A stretch of 64,000 nucleotides of DNA from Macondimonas sp035325645 (GTDB lineage Bacteria > Pseudomonadota > Gammaproteobacteria > UBA5335): assembly GCA_035325645.1 (NCBI GenBank), contig DAOKZK010000010.1, positions 1-64,000 on the forward strand. Direction: 5' to 3'. A program made the translations under genes and the position numbers. The notes under the pieces were generated by a model that worked only from the letters and a program-made list of their open reading frames with translations, ran no database searches and was not told the DNA's origin. Below, piece by piece: positions 1-7,754 of this stretch (its first letter is position 1; each line of letters starts with the position of its first letter).

Positions 1-257
1 TGGAGTTGGTCGAACGGGCGATCCGCAATTCGAGTCGTCCCGGCGACGTGGTGCTCGACCCCTTCGGCGGTTCCGGCACGACACTGATCGCCGCCGAGAA
101 GTCGGGGCGCGTCGCGCGCCTGATCGAACTCGACCCGAAGTACGCGGAGGTGATCGTGCGCCGCTGGCAGGACTGGAGCGGCAAACAGGCCACCCGCGAA
201 TCGGATGGCCTGGCGTTCGATCAGGCGGCGAGTTCCTCCTCGACGATCTCGCAGTGA
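1..257 (+). CDS. DNA methyltransferase, C-terminal part (5' end outside window)
   Basis: Only the last ~84 codons are present; the reading frame is open through the left edge, so any start codon near base 6 is internal. The fragment contains the SAM-binding motif I of beta-class N6-adenine/N4-cytosine methyltransferases (DVVLDPFGGSGTT, then an acidic loop ELDPKYAE), which in that class lies at the C-terminal end after the catalytic DPPY. The catalytic part is therefore outside the window. Phage modification methylases of this kind often sit just before the terminase genes, which fits here. Its end overlaps tail to tail with the minus-strand gene that finishes at 221. Target specificity cannot be judged. 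Confidence 0.85.
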   Translation, partial: ELVERAIRNSSRPGDVVLDPFGGSGTTLIAAEKSGRVARLIELDPKYAEVIVRRWQDWSGKQATRESDGLAFDQAASSSSTISQ

Positions 258-589
258 ATCACGAACCCGGTGAGGTACGGCAACCCGCGCGGGATGCCGT
301 AGTCCTTACTGGTGCGGCGTCCGATGGTCCATTCCATCCACTGCCGGGTGGCGGCGCAGATCGCGTCGTGGAGGGCATGGCCCGCATGCATGTGGTTGAG
401 GACTTCGTCCGCGAAGTGGCGTCCGTGGCGGCTGTCGAGGAAGGCCCGCACCGCTTCGAAGGGCTGTCCCGTGGCGTCGGAGATGGCGTTCATCGCGATG
501 GGCCAGGCGGCTTGCGCGTGCGCGTCCATCGTGCCCCAGAAGCCCCAGGCTTCGTTGCGGGTGGCGGGGATCGTTTTGGCTGTGGTCAT
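221..589 (-). CDS. Hypothetical mobile-element protein, 122 aa
   Basis: I do not recognise a named family. The protein is soluble, with several Trp and His residues and an acidic C-terminus (IVEEELAA), and has no signal peptide or membrane segment. I chose the ATG at 589 because a good ribosome binding site (GAAGGAGA) lies directly upstream; a longer frame to 619 would place the start before that site. A copy of the 31-bp leader element lies 35 nt upstream. It is the last of four short minus-strand genes with the same leader, which suggests shared regulation. The function is unknown. Confidence 0.7.
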   Translation of the reverse strand: MTTAKTIPATRNEAWGFWGTMDAHAQAAWPIAMNAISDATGQPFEAVRAFLDSRHGRHFADEVLNHMHAGHALHDAICAATRQWMEWTIGRRTSKDYGIPRGLPYLTGFVIHCEIVEEELAA

Positions 590-623
590 CGTTGTCTCCT
601 TCGTTGATCGTTGCGACACACGT

Positions 624-654
624 ATGAACGCGCTGTTCGATCAGGAAGCCAAGC
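624..654 (-). repeat. Leader element copy 1
   Basis: 31-bp element. On the plus strand it is the 15-base block ATGAACGCGCTGTTC, six variable bases, then the 10-base block GAAGCCAAGC. In the direction of the downstream minus-strand gene it ends 35 nt before that gene's ATG (589), so it lies in the 5' leader or promoter region. GAAC and GTTC form short inverted arms inside the larger block. Confidence 0.75.
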
Positions 655-660
655 TCAATC

Positions 661-873
661 TCAATCATCTCGCGTCGTCTGCTGGCGACCGGTTACGGCG
701 GCCAGCTTGGCGCGGGCCGACGCGCTTTCCCAGTGGCAGGGTCCGTTGCCGTGCGCAGCCTCTTCGCTCCAGCGGGCCAGGATTTCGTCATCGCTCCAGC
801 CCTTGGCGGTGAGGTAGGCGTAGTCGTCGGCGTCGTAGTTGCTGTGGGTGAGGATGGCGCGGGTGGGTTTCAT
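661..873 (-). CDS. Hypothetical small protein, 70 aa
   Basis: A short protein beginning MKPTRAILTHSNYDADDYAYL and containing GWSDDEILARW, which looks like a small helical domain. I recognise no family. The start at 873 is set by an AAGGAGC ribosome binding site. The leader element (910-940) lies 37 nt upstream, and a 12-bp hairpin separates it from the DUF3489 gene before it. The matching leader, spacing and codon usage make it likely real. Function unknown. Confidence 0.65.
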   Translation of the reverse strand: MKPTRAILTHSNYDADDYAYLTAKGWSDDEILARWSEEAAHGNGPCHWESASARAKLAAVTGRQQTTRDD

Positions 874-909
874 GCTGTGCTCCTTGGCGTGGATGGTTGC
901 GACACCCGT

Positions 910-940
910 ATGAACGCGCTGCCGGCGCGGGAAGCCAAGC
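910..940 (-). repeat. Leader element copy 2
   Basis: Copy of the 31-bp element in which TTC of the first block is CCG; the GAAGCCAAGC block is intact. It ends 37 nt before the ATG at 873. Its GAAGCCAAGC block is reused as one arm of the hairpin at 929-959. Confidence 0.75.
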
Positions 941-959
941 GTTTTCTGCTTGGCTTCCC
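929..959 (-). terminator. 12-bp hairpin between minus-strand genes
   Basis: Perfect inverted repeat with arms GGGAAGCCAAGC and GCTTGGCTTCCC around a 7-nt loop. It lies just after the stop of the DUF3489 gene (972) and before the leader of the next gene. It could act as a transcription terminator or mRNA-end stabiliser. No T-run follows on the minus strand, so a strictly intrinsic terminator is not assured. Confidence 0.5.
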
Positions 960-971
960 ATTCCGATTGAA

Positions 972-1487
972 TCACGCGATTCGGTAGATGCGCTCGCCGC
1001 CCTCGGGCTTGTCCGAGGTGATGGTGAGGCCCAGCTTTTTCTTGAAGGCGTTGGCGAAGGTGCCGCGCACCGTGTGCGCCTGCCAGCCGGTGAGTTCGCA
1101 GATCTGGCGCACCGTCGCGCCCTCCGGGCGCCGGAGCATCGCGATGACTTGGGCCTGCTTGCTGTTCTCGCGGGTGCGGGGCTTGGTCTCGGCGCGCTGC
1201 GGTGCCCAGGTGGCTTCGGCGGCTGCGACCTCCGCCTCGAGATCCGCATCTGCCTCCACCGAGGCCGGCGCGGGACGCGGGCGCCCCAGGGCTTCGTAAC
1301 CCTCGGCGGCGACGGACCAGTCGGTGCCGTCGGTGGTGATCAGGGCCCGATTGCAGAGACCGTCCAGTACCTTCTTGCGGGCGCCGCCTTTCACGTTGTC
1401 GGGGAACCACTCGATCTTGCCACCGGTGTGCTCGACGGCGTAGGCCAGGATGGCGTGCTGGGCGGGGGTGAGTTGGATGGTGCTCAT
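972..1487 (-). CDS. DUF3489 domain protein, 171 aa
   Basis: The C-terminal ~70 residues carry the DUF3489 signature: NSKQAQVIAMLRRPEGAT, then ICELTGWQAHTVRGTF and KKKLGLTITSDK, a winged-helix-like fold. The N-terminal half (from MSTIQLTPAQHAILAYAVEH) resembles a second helical domain, and an Ala/Glu-rich linker joins the two. Such proteins are common on phages and integrative elements of proteobacteria, and DNA binding is the likely activity. The start at 1487 has an AAGGAG site and a leader element 35 nt upstream. It may regulate early genes of the element, but that is inference. Confidence 0.85.
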   Translation of the reverse strand: MSTIQLTPAQHAILAYAVEHTGGKIEWFPDNVKGGARKKVLDGLCNRALITTDGTDWSVAAEGYEALGRPRPAPASVEADADLEAEVAAAEATWAPQRAETKPRTRENSKQAQVIAMLRRPEGATVRQICELTGWQAHTVRGTFANAFKKKLGLTITSDKPEGGERIYRIA

Positions 1488-1521
1488 CTGATGCTCCTTC
1501 GTGATGGTTGATGGTGTGGTC

Positions 1522-1552
1522 ATGAACGCGCTGTTCTCTGGAGAAGCCAAGC
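1522..1552 (-). repeat. Leader element copy 3
   Basis: Both conserved blocks are perfect (ATGAACGCGCTGTTC and GAAGCCAAGC), separated by six bases. It ends 35 nt before the DUF3489 start. Confidence 0.8.
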
Positions 1553-1568
1553 GCTTTCCGCTACTTTC

Positions 1569-1757
1569 TCAGCCCTGTCGCGCGGCCTGCCGGCCTGCCT
1601 GGTAGGCGGCCATCAAGGCGCTCTTGACGGCCCAGACGCTGACCTCGTGGAAGTCCAGCCGGTCGCTGTTGCGCGTTTCCAGGGTGTCGATGAACAGGTG
1701 ATCCAGCGCGATCTGCTGCAGCTGCCGGTCGATGTCCTTTTCGGCTTGCTCGGTCAC
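1569..1757 (-). CDS. Hypothetical small protein, 62 aa, GTG start
   Basis: Short acidic/helical protein starting at GTG 1757 (VTEQAEKDIDRQLQQIALDH) and ending in QAGRQAARQG. A GAGGAG ribosome binding site lies before the GTG. The leader element ends 36 nt upstream, the same spacing as at its neighbours. No known domain is recognised. It is the first of four leader-bearing minus-strand genes and diverges from the terminase genes. Confidence 0.65.
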   Translation of the reverse strand: MTEQAEKDIDRQLQQIALDHLFIDTLETRNSDRLDFHEVSVWAVKSALMAAYQAGRQAARQG

Positions 1758-1792
1758 GTGCTTCTCCTCGAGGTGTCGTTGATGGTGATGAC

Positions 1793-1823
1793 ATGAACGC
1801 GCTGTTCCCGAGAGAAGCCAAGC
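1793..1823 (-). repeat. Leader element copy 4
   Basis: Perfect in both blocks. It ends 36 nt before the GTG start at 1757. It lies in the divergent gap between the minus-strand genes and the terminase small subunit. Confidence 0.8.
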
Positions 1824-1862
1824 TGAATCCGAGCCGGGCCGCGCCAATGCTTGATGGAGACC

Positions 1863-2393
1863 ATGGGACTGTCGATTCGCGCCTATGCCCGCCACCGTGG
1901 GGTATCGGACACCGCCGTACACAAGGCCATCCGCGCCGGGCGGATCACGCCCGAGGCGGACGGCACAATCGATCCGGACAAGGCCGACCGCGATTGGGCA
2001 AGGAACTCCGAGCCGCCCAAGGAGGGAACGGGCGCCAAAGCCGCGAAGGTGCGGGTGGCGGACGATCCGGCCCCGAACCTCGCCGCCGGGCTGCCCGCGG
2101 GCGGCACGTCGCTGCTGCAGGCGCGCACGGTCAACGAGGTGGTCAAGGCGCAGACCAACAAAGTGCGCCTCGCCCGCCTCAAGGGCGAGCTGGTCGATCG
2201 CAACCAGGCCATCGCCCACGTGTTCAAGCTCGCGCGCACCGAGCGCGACGCCTGGCTCAACTGGCCGGCGCGCATCTCGGCGCAGATGGCGGCCCGGCTC
2301 GGCATGGACGCACACGCGCTGCACGTCGCGTTGGAGGCGGCGGTGCGCGAGCACCTCGCCGAGCTTGGTGAATTGAAGGTCCGCGTCGATTAA
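1863..2393 (+). CDS. Phage terminase small subunit-like protein
   Basis: A 176-aa protein with an N-terminal helix-turn-helix (MGLSIRAYARHRGVSDTAVH) like Nu1-type DNA-recognition subunits. A Pro/Ala-rich linker and a basic helical region (VRLARLKGELVDRNQAI) follow, which would contact the large subunit. Its role is to bind the packaging site and load the large terminase. I prefer the ATG at 1863, with GGAG just upstream, over ATG 1854 or TTG 1851. The stop overlaps the large-subunit start by one base, so translation is coupled. Assignment rests on the HTH and its place before a GpA-type terminase. Confidence 0.8.
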   Translation: MGLSIRAYARHRGVSDTAVHKAIRAGRITPEADGTIDPDKADRDWARNSEPPKEGTGAKAAKVRVADDPAPNLAAGLPAGGTSLLQARTVNEVVKAQTNKVRLARLKGELVDRNQAIAHVFKLARTERDAWLNWPARISAQMAARLGMDAHALHVALEAAVREHLAELGELKVRVD

Positions 2394-4357
2394 TGAACGA
2401 CTTCGTCTACGAGGGCTTCGACGCCATCGAGCGCGCCTGGCGCGAAGGACTGACGCCCGATCCGCTGCTCTCCGTCTCCGAGTGGGCCGACCGGCACCGG
2501 ATGCTTTCCAGCAAGGCCTCGGCCGAGCCGGGCCGCTGGCGCACCAGCCGCACGCCTTACCTCAAGGCGATCATGGACTGCCTGTCGCCGACCTCGCCGG
2601 TCGAGCGCGTGGTGTTCATGAAAGGCGCACAGGTGGGCGCCACGGAAACCGGCTCGAACTGGATCGGCTACGTCATCCACCACGCGCCCGGGCCGATGAT
2701 GGCGGTGTGGCCCACCGTGGAGATGGCCAAGCGCAACTCCAAGCAGCGCATCGACCCGCTGATCGAAGAGTCGCCGGTGCTCTCCGAGCTGATCGCCCCG
2801 GCACGCTCGCGCGACTCGGGCAACACCATCCTCGCCAAGGAGTTCCGCGGCGGCGTGCTGGTGATGACCGGCGCGAATAGCGCCGTGGGCCTACGCTCGA
2901 TGCCGGTGCGGTATCTCTTCCTCGACGAAGTGGACGGCTACCCGCTCGACGTCGAGGGCGAAGGCGATGCGATCTCGCTCGCCGAGGCGCGCACGCGCAC
3001 CTTCGCGCGGCGCAAGATCTTCATCGTCTCGACACCGACCATCGCCGGGGCGAGCGCCGTCGAGCGCGAGTACGAGGCATCCGACCAGCGCCGCTACTTC
3101 GTGCCGTGCCCGCACTGCTCCCACCGCCAGTGGCTGCGCTTCGAGCAGCTGCGTTGGGAGAGGGGCCGGCCGGAGACGGCGGCCTATGTGTGCGAGTCTT
3201 GCGACCAGCCGATCGCCGAGCATCACAAGACCTGGATGCTGGAGCACGGCGAGTGGCGCGCGATGGCGCCGGAGAACGGCATCAAGACGGCGGGCTTCCA
3301 TCTTTCGTCGCTCTACAGCCCGGTAGGCTGGCGCTCCTGGCGCGACATCGCGAGCGCGTGGGAGAGCGCGGTCAGCAAGGAGTCCGGCTCGGCTGCCGCG
3401 ATCAAGACCTTCAAGAACACCGAGCTCGGCGAGACCTGGGTCGAGGAAGGCGAAGCGCCCGACTGGCAGCGCCTGATCGAGCGGCGGGAGGACTACCGCA
3501 TCGGCACGGTCCCCTTGGGCGGCCTGCTGCTGGTGGGCGGTGCCGACGTGCAGAAGGATCGCATCGAGACCTCGATATGGGCCTTCGGGCGCGGCAAGGC
3601 GTCCTGGCTCGTCGAGCACCGCGTGCTGATGGGCGACACCGCGCGGGATGCGGTGTGGAAGCGGCTGTCCGAGCTGATCGACGAGACCTGGACGCACGAC
3701 TCCGGCAACCAGGTTCCGCTGGCGCGCTTCGCGCTCGACACCGGCTTCGCCACCCAGGAGGCCTACGCCTTCGTGCGCGCCTGCCGGGACAGTCGACTGA
3801 TGGCGATCAAGGGCGTCCCGCGCGGCGCGGCCCTGATCGGCACGCCCACCGCCGTCGATGTGTCGCAGGGCGGCAAGAAGCTGCGCCGGGGCATCAAGGT
3901 GTACTCGGTGGCGGTGGGGCTCGCCAAGCTCGAGTTTTACAACAACCTGCGCAAGAGCGCGGATGTGGCCGACGACGGCACCACGCCGATCTATCCGCCA
4001 GGCTTCGTCCATTTGCCCAAGGTCGACGCCGAGTACGTCCAGCAGCTCTGCGCCGAGCAGCTGATCACCCGCCGTGACCGCAACGGCTTTCCGGTGCGCG
4101 AGTGGCAGAAGCTGCGCGAGCGCAACGAGGCGCTGGACTGCTACGTGTACGCCCGCGCCGCCGCCGCGGCGAGCGGTCTCGATCGCTTCGAGGAGCGCCA
4201 CTGGCGCGAGCTGGAAAGACAACTGGGCATCGCCGCACCGCCCGAGCAGGACGAACACACCGTAATCACAGAAGACGCCCCCGACTCCGGGGGCGTCGTC
4301 GTTTCGGGCCGACGCATCCGGCGCCGGTCCGTCGTCAAGAGTCGTTGGATGAGCTGA
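2393..4357 (+). CDS. Phage terminase large subunit, GpA family
   Basis: Packaging ATPase/nuclease of 654 aa, the usual length for lambda gpA relatives. The Walker A-like MKGAQVGATETG is at about residues 76-87 and the Walker B FLDEVDGYP near 176-184. A zinc-binding pair, CPHC (about 239-242) and CESC (about 267), lies between the ATPase and the C-terminal nuclease region (GGADVQKDRIE, then ALDTGFAT). It cuts concatemeric DNA at cos-like sites and pumps it through the portal. It is followed directly by head genes in lambda order. Confidence 0.95.
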   Translation: MNDFVYEGFDAIERAWREGLTPDPLLSVSEWADRHRMLSSKASAEPGRWRTSRTPYLKAIMDCLSPTSPVERVVFMKGAQVGATETGSNWIGYVIHHAPGPMMAVWPTVEMAKRNSKQRIDPLIEESPVLSELIAPARSRDSGNTILAKEFRGGVLVMTGANSAVGLRSMPVRYLFLDEVDGYPLDVEGEGDAISLAEARTRTFARRKIFIVSTPTIAGASAVEREYEASDQRRYFVPCPHCSHRQWLRFEQLRWERGRPETAAYVCESCDQPIAEHHKTWMLEHGEWRAMAPENGIKTAGFHLSSLYSPVGWRSWRDIASAWESAVSKESGSAAAIKTFKNTELGETWVEEGEAPDWQRLIERREDYRIGTVPLGGLLLVGGADVQKDRIETSIWAFGRGKASWLVEHRVLMGDTARDAVWKRLSELIDETWTHDSGNQVPLARFALDTGFATQEAYAFVRACRDSRLMAIKGVPRGAALIGTPTAVDVSQGGKKLRRGIKVYSVAVGLAKLEFYNNLRKSADVADDGTTPIYPPGFVHLPKVDAEYVQQLCAEQLITRRDRNGFPVREWQKLRERNEALDCYVYARAAAAASGLDRFEERHWRELERQLGIAAPPEQDEHTVITEDAPDSGGVVVSGRRIRRRSVVKSRWMS

Positions 4358-4359
4358 AG

Positions 4360-4809
4360 ATGATCTTGGAAGGCACCTACCGCAACCCGACCACCGGTCG
4401 AGACGAAATCCGCTGCATCCGTTGCGATGCGTCGGGACACCTGACGGGCACGCCGGCCCTCGCTTCCGCCTTCGCGGTGGGAGCCCTGTCCGCCGATGGC
4501 TCCGTCACCACCGACGCGGTCGATCTGGGTGAGGAGCACGGCTACACGCTGCTGCTGGCCCGCAAGAGCGGCGTCGCCTCCAAGCAGGAAGCGATGGAGA
4601 TCCAGAGCTCGATCGACGGCGTGCGTTGGCTGCCGGCGGCGGGCATCTATCCGGACGAGAACACGGGCTCGCACGAGCCGCCGAACGGCAGCGACTCCTT
4701 CACCGTCCAGGGCCGACCCATCGGTCGCTTCGTGCGCATCGCCTTCAAGAACGGCAACACGGCCCAGACCGAGCTGGTCCTCGAGCTGGCCGCATTGGCG
4801 GGTGTCTGA
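4360..4809 (+). CDS. Hypothetical phage protein between terminase and gpW
   Basis: 149 aa; the start at 4360 is two bases after the terminase stop. The C-terminal half contains IQSSIDGVRWLPAAGIY and GRPIGRFVRIAFKNGN, a beta-rich pattern reminiscent of discoidin (F5/8C) or carbohydrate-binding modules. The N-terminal half carries CIRCD. It has no signal peptide. Its position inside the packaging/head operon suggests an accessory structural or decorating role, but this is inference. No named family recognised. Confidence 0.7.
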   Translation: MILEGTYRNPTTGRDEIRCIRCDASGHLTGTPALASAFAVGALSADGSVTTDAVDLGEEHGYTLLLARKSGVASKQEAMEIQSSIDGVRWLPAAGIYPDENTGSHEPPNGSDSFTVQGRPIGRFVRIAFKNGNTAQTELVLELAALAGV

Positions 4810-4811
4810 CC

Positions 4812-5018
4812 ATGGCCTACACAGCGGCCGATCGCGAGGCGCTGGAGCGGGCATTGGCGCGCGGCGAGCGGCGCGTCACCTTCGGCGACAAGACGGTGGA
4901 GTACCGCTCGGTGGACGAGCTGCGCGCGGCCCTGCGCGAGGTGGATGCGGCGCTCGCCCGCGAGGCGGGCCGACCCAAGCTGCGCCAGATCCGGGTCACC
5001 ACGGGCAAGGGGCTGTGA
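4812..5018 (+). CDS. Head-tail joining protein, gpW family
   Basis: 68 aa, the typical size of lambda gpW. Features are the helical start MAYTAADREALERALARGER, the beta hairpin RVTFGDKTVEYRS, a second helix (VDELRAALREVDAAL) and a basic tail. gpW plugs the portal after packaging and lets the tail connector bind. The stop overlaps the portal start by one base. Size, fold pattern and synteny all agree. Confidence 0.9.
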   Translation: MAYTAADREALERALARGERRVTFGDKTVEYRSVDELRAALREVDAALAREAGRPKLRQIRVTTGKGL

Positions 5019-6508
5019 TGGGTTTCTGGAGCCGCCTCAAGCTCGCCTTAGGCGCCACCCCCACCTACGACGGCGTGGGCTCCGGGCGACGCGCGCTCGC
5101 CTGGATGCCGGGCAACCCCGGCGCGGTGGCCGCGCTGCTCACGACGCAGACGGAGCTGCGCGCCAAGAGCCGCGACCTGGTGCGCCGCAACGCCTGGGCG
5201 GCCGCCGGCATCGAGGCCTTCGTGGCCAACGCCATCGGTACCGGCATCAAGCCGCAGTCGCTGGTCGAGGACCCGGGCCTGCGCGAGACGATCCAGGCGC
5301 TCTGGCGCGACTGGACCGAGGAGGCCGATGCCCAGGGGCTCACCGACTTCTACGGTCTGCAGGCCCTGGCCTGTCGCGCCATGCTCGAAGGCGGCGAGGC
5401 ACTGGTGCGGCTGCGCTACCGGCGGCCGGAGGACGGGCTGGCGGTGGCACTCCAGATCCAGGTGCTGGAGCCCGAGCACCTGCCGGTGACGCTCAACCGG
5501 CTGGCCGACAACGGCAACGTGATCCGCGCCGGCATCGAGTTCGACCGGCTCGGGCGGCGCGTGGCCTACCACCTGTACCGCTCGCACCCGGAGGACGGCC
5601 TGCTCGCGCCCATGTCCGGTGGCGGCGGCATGGAGACCGTGCGCGTGCCCGCCGCGGAGATCGTGCATCTGTTTCGGCCCTTGCGTCCCGGCCAGATCCG
5701 CGGTGAGCCCTGGCTCGCGCGGGCCTTGGTGAAGCTCAACGAGCTGGACCAATACGACGACGCGGAACTGGTGCGCAAGAAGACCGCCGCCATGTTCGCC
5801 GGCTTCGTCACCCGCGACCAGCCGGAGGATGCCCTGATGGGCGAAGGGCCGGCCGATGCCTCGGGGGTGGCGCTGGCGGGGCTGGAGCCGGGCACCCTGC
5901 AGATCCTCGAACCGGGCGAGGACGTGAAGTTCTCCCAGCCGGCCGACGTGGGCGGCTCCTACGCCGAGTTCATGCGCCAGCAGTTTCGCGCGGTGGCCGC
6001 GGCCATGGGCGTCACCTACGAGCAGCTCACGGGCGACCTCACCCAGGTGAACTACTCCTCCATCCGCGCAGGGCTGCTGGAATTCCGCCGCCGCTGCGAG
6101 GCGATCCAGCACGGCGTCATCGTCCACCAGCTCTGCCGCCCGGTGTGGCGCGCCTGGATGGCGCAGGCGGTGCTGGAGGGACGACTCGAGCTCCCCGGCT
6201 TCGCCCGGGATGCCGCGCGGCGCCGCGCCTGGCTCGCGTGCAAGTGGATTCCCCAGGGCTGGCAGTGGGTCGATCCGCAGAAGGAGTTCAACGCCATGCT
6301 CACCGCGATCCGGGCGGGGCTCTTGTCCCGCTCGGAGGCGGTGTCCTCCTTCGGCTACGACGCCGAGGACGTGGATCGGGAGATCGCCGCCGACAACGCC
6401 CGCGCCGATGCGCTCGGCCTCGTCTTCGATTCCGACCCGCGCCACGACCGCAACCCACCCGGGGCGGCCTCCGACCCGGCACCGCCGCAAGACCGAAAGG
6501 CACCCTGA
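5018..6508 (+). CDS. Phage portal protein, lambda gpB family
   Basis: 496 aa. Typical lambda-portal features are the early RDLVRRNAWAAAGIEAFVAN segment, the stem region with VLEPEHLPVTLNRL, and the motif EQLTGDLTQVNYSSIRAGL about two thirds in. The portal forms the dodecameric ring at one capsid vertex through which DNA enters and leaves. The start is the ATG overlapping the gpW stop; longer upstream frames are shadows. The C-terminus is Pro/Asp-rich and disordered. Confidence 0.95.
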   Translation: MGFWSRLKLALGATPTYDGVGSGRRALAWMPGNPGAVAALLTTQTELRAKSRDLVRRNAWAAAGIEAFVANAIGTGIKPQSLVEDPGLRETIQALWRDWTEEADAQGLTDFYGLQALACRAMLEGGEALVRLRYRRPEDGLAVALQIQVLEPEHLPVTLNRLADNGNVIRAGIEFDRLGRRVAYHLYRSHPEDGLLAPMSGGGGMETVRVPAAEIVHLFRPLRPGQIRGEPWLARALVKLNELDQYDDAELVRKKTAAMFAGFVTRDQPEDALMGEGPADASGVALAGLEPGTLQILEPGEDVKFSQPADVGGSYAEFMRQQFRAVAAAMGVTYEQLTGDLTQVNYSSIRAGLLEFRRRCEAIQHGVIVHQLCRPVWRAWMAQAVLEGRLELPGFARDAARRRAWLACKWIPQGWQWVDPQKEFNAMLTAIRAGLLSRSEAVSSFGYDAEDVDREIAADNARADALGLVFDSDPRHDRNPPGAASDPAPPQDRKAP

Positions 6509-6509
6509 C

Positions 6510-7751
6510 ATGCAGCTCGTACACCTGGCGTCCCGTCTCTACGGGACGCCGCTTCTCATCGCGCGTTCGAAGCTGGAGGTGATCCTCTCCGTGCTCGGTC
6601 CCCGCATCGGTCTGCCCGACGTTGAAGCCGCCGTACCGGCGGTGATGCCCGCGAGCCCGGAGGTCGCGGCACCGCCCGGCATCACCGTGATCCCGATCCA
6701 CGGCACGCTGGTGCGCCGAACCCTGGGGCTGGAGGCCGCTTCCGGCCTCATGAGCTACGGCGAGATCGGCGCCCGTCTGGATGCCGCGCTCGCCGACCCT
6801 GCCGTGTCCGGCATCCTGCTCGACGTGGACTCACCCGGCGGCGAGGCGGGCGGCGTGTTCGAGCTCGCCGAGCGCATCCGCGCGGTCGACGCCGTGAAAC
6901 CGGTCTGGGCGATCGCCGCCGACTCCGCCTTCTCGGCCGCCTACGCCATCGCCTGCGCCGCCTCGCATCTCGCCGTCACGCGCACCGGCGGCGTGGGCTC
7001 GGTCGGGGTCATCGCCATGCACGTCGACCAGTCGGTCCGCGACGCCCAGCAGGGCTATCGCTACACGGCGATCACCGCCGGCCGGCACAAGAACGACTTT
7101 TCGCCCCACGAGCCGCTGGACCAGGAGGCTTTGGTGCGCCTCCAGGCGGAGGTGGATCGCCTCTACGGCCTGTTCGTCGGGCACGTGGCCGCGATGCGCG
7201 GGCTGGACCCCGACGCCGTGCGCGCCACGGAGGCCGGGCTCTTCTTCGGCGAGCAGGCGATAGGCAGCAGGCTCGCCGACGCCGTGGCGAGCCGCGACCA
7301 GCTGCTCGCCGTCTTCGCGACCTTCTTGAACACGCAGGGCCGTTTGCGGAACCCGGCCTCCCGCACCCGTCCCGGTTCCGCGTACGCCAAACAGGAGAAC
7401 GACCCGATGCAATCCCCCGATTCGACCCCCGAAGTCCCCGAGACGGCCCTCATCGCCGCTGCTGCCTCTGCGGCGCCCGCGCCCGAGACGCCCACCACCA
7501 CCGTGGCGGACCGGCGCGAGGCCGTGGCCATCGCCGAGTTGTGCCAGCTCGGCGGCTGCCCGGAGCGCACCGCCGAGTTCCTGGCCGCAGGTCTTTCGGA
7601 AACCGATGTCCGCCGCGCGCTACTCGCCGCCCGCACCCAAAGCCCCGAGATCGGCTCGGCGATCCATCCGGATGCGCATGCCGCACACCGCGCATCCCCC
7701 GAACACAACCCGCTGATCAAGGCGGTCAAGCACCTCACCGGAAAGGAGTGA
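6510..7751 (+). CDS. Head maturation protease, S49/ClpP-like (lambda gpC type)
   Basis: 413 aa. The N-terminal ~280 residues form an S49 protease domain with the glycine loop LLDVDSPGGEAGG, the nucleophile region ADSAFSAAYAIACAA and GGVGSVGVIAMH. A Pro/Ala-rich linker and a helical C-terminal scaffold-like region (about residues 300-413) follow. It processes the prohead together with the scaffold. The start is one base after the portal stop. As in lambda C/Nu3, an internal in-frame start would give the scaffold alone (listed separately). Confidence 0.92.
   Translation: MQLVHLASRLYGTPLLIARSKLEVILSVLGPRIGLPDVEAAVPAVMPASPEVAAPPGITVIPIHGTLVRRTLGLEAASGLMSYGEIGARLDAALADPAVSGILLDVDSPGGEAGGVFELAERIRAVDAVKPVWAIAADSAFSAAYAIACAASHLAVTRTGGVGSVGVIAMHVDQSVRDAQQGYRYTAITAGRHKNDFSPHEPLDQEALVRLQAEVDRLYGLFVGHVAAMRGLDPDAVRATEAGLFFGEQAIGSRLADAVASRDQLLAVFATFLNTQGRLRNPASRTRPGSAYAKQENDPMQSPDSTPEVPETALIAAAASAAPAPETPTTTVADRREAVAIAELCQLGGCPERTAEFLAAGLSETDVRRALLAARTQSPEIGSAIHPDAHAAHRASPEHNPLIKAVKHLTGKE
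7407..7751 (+). CDS. Nested in-frame scaffold protein (Nu3-like)
   Basis: An internal ATG at 7407 starts a 114-aa product, MQSPDSTPEVPETALIAAAA..., identical to the C-terminus of the protease. AGGAG lies about 12 nt upstream, a plausible ribosome binding site inside the coding region. Lambda Nu3 is made in the same way from within gene C, and the helical, Ala-rich composition suits a scaffold. This is an inference from the internal site and the analogy. Confidence 0.55.
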   Translation: MQSPDSTPEVPETALIAAAASAAPAPETPTTTVADRREAVAIAELCQLGGCPERTAEFLAAGLSETDVRRALLAARTQSPEIGSAIHPDAHAAHRASPEHNPLIKAVKHLTGKE

Positions 7752-7754
7752 ACC

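Noticed and set aside
1758..1862. Possible cos site before the terminase
   Set aside because: The position is right for lambda-like packaging, but I see no recognisable cos or terminase-binding repeats.
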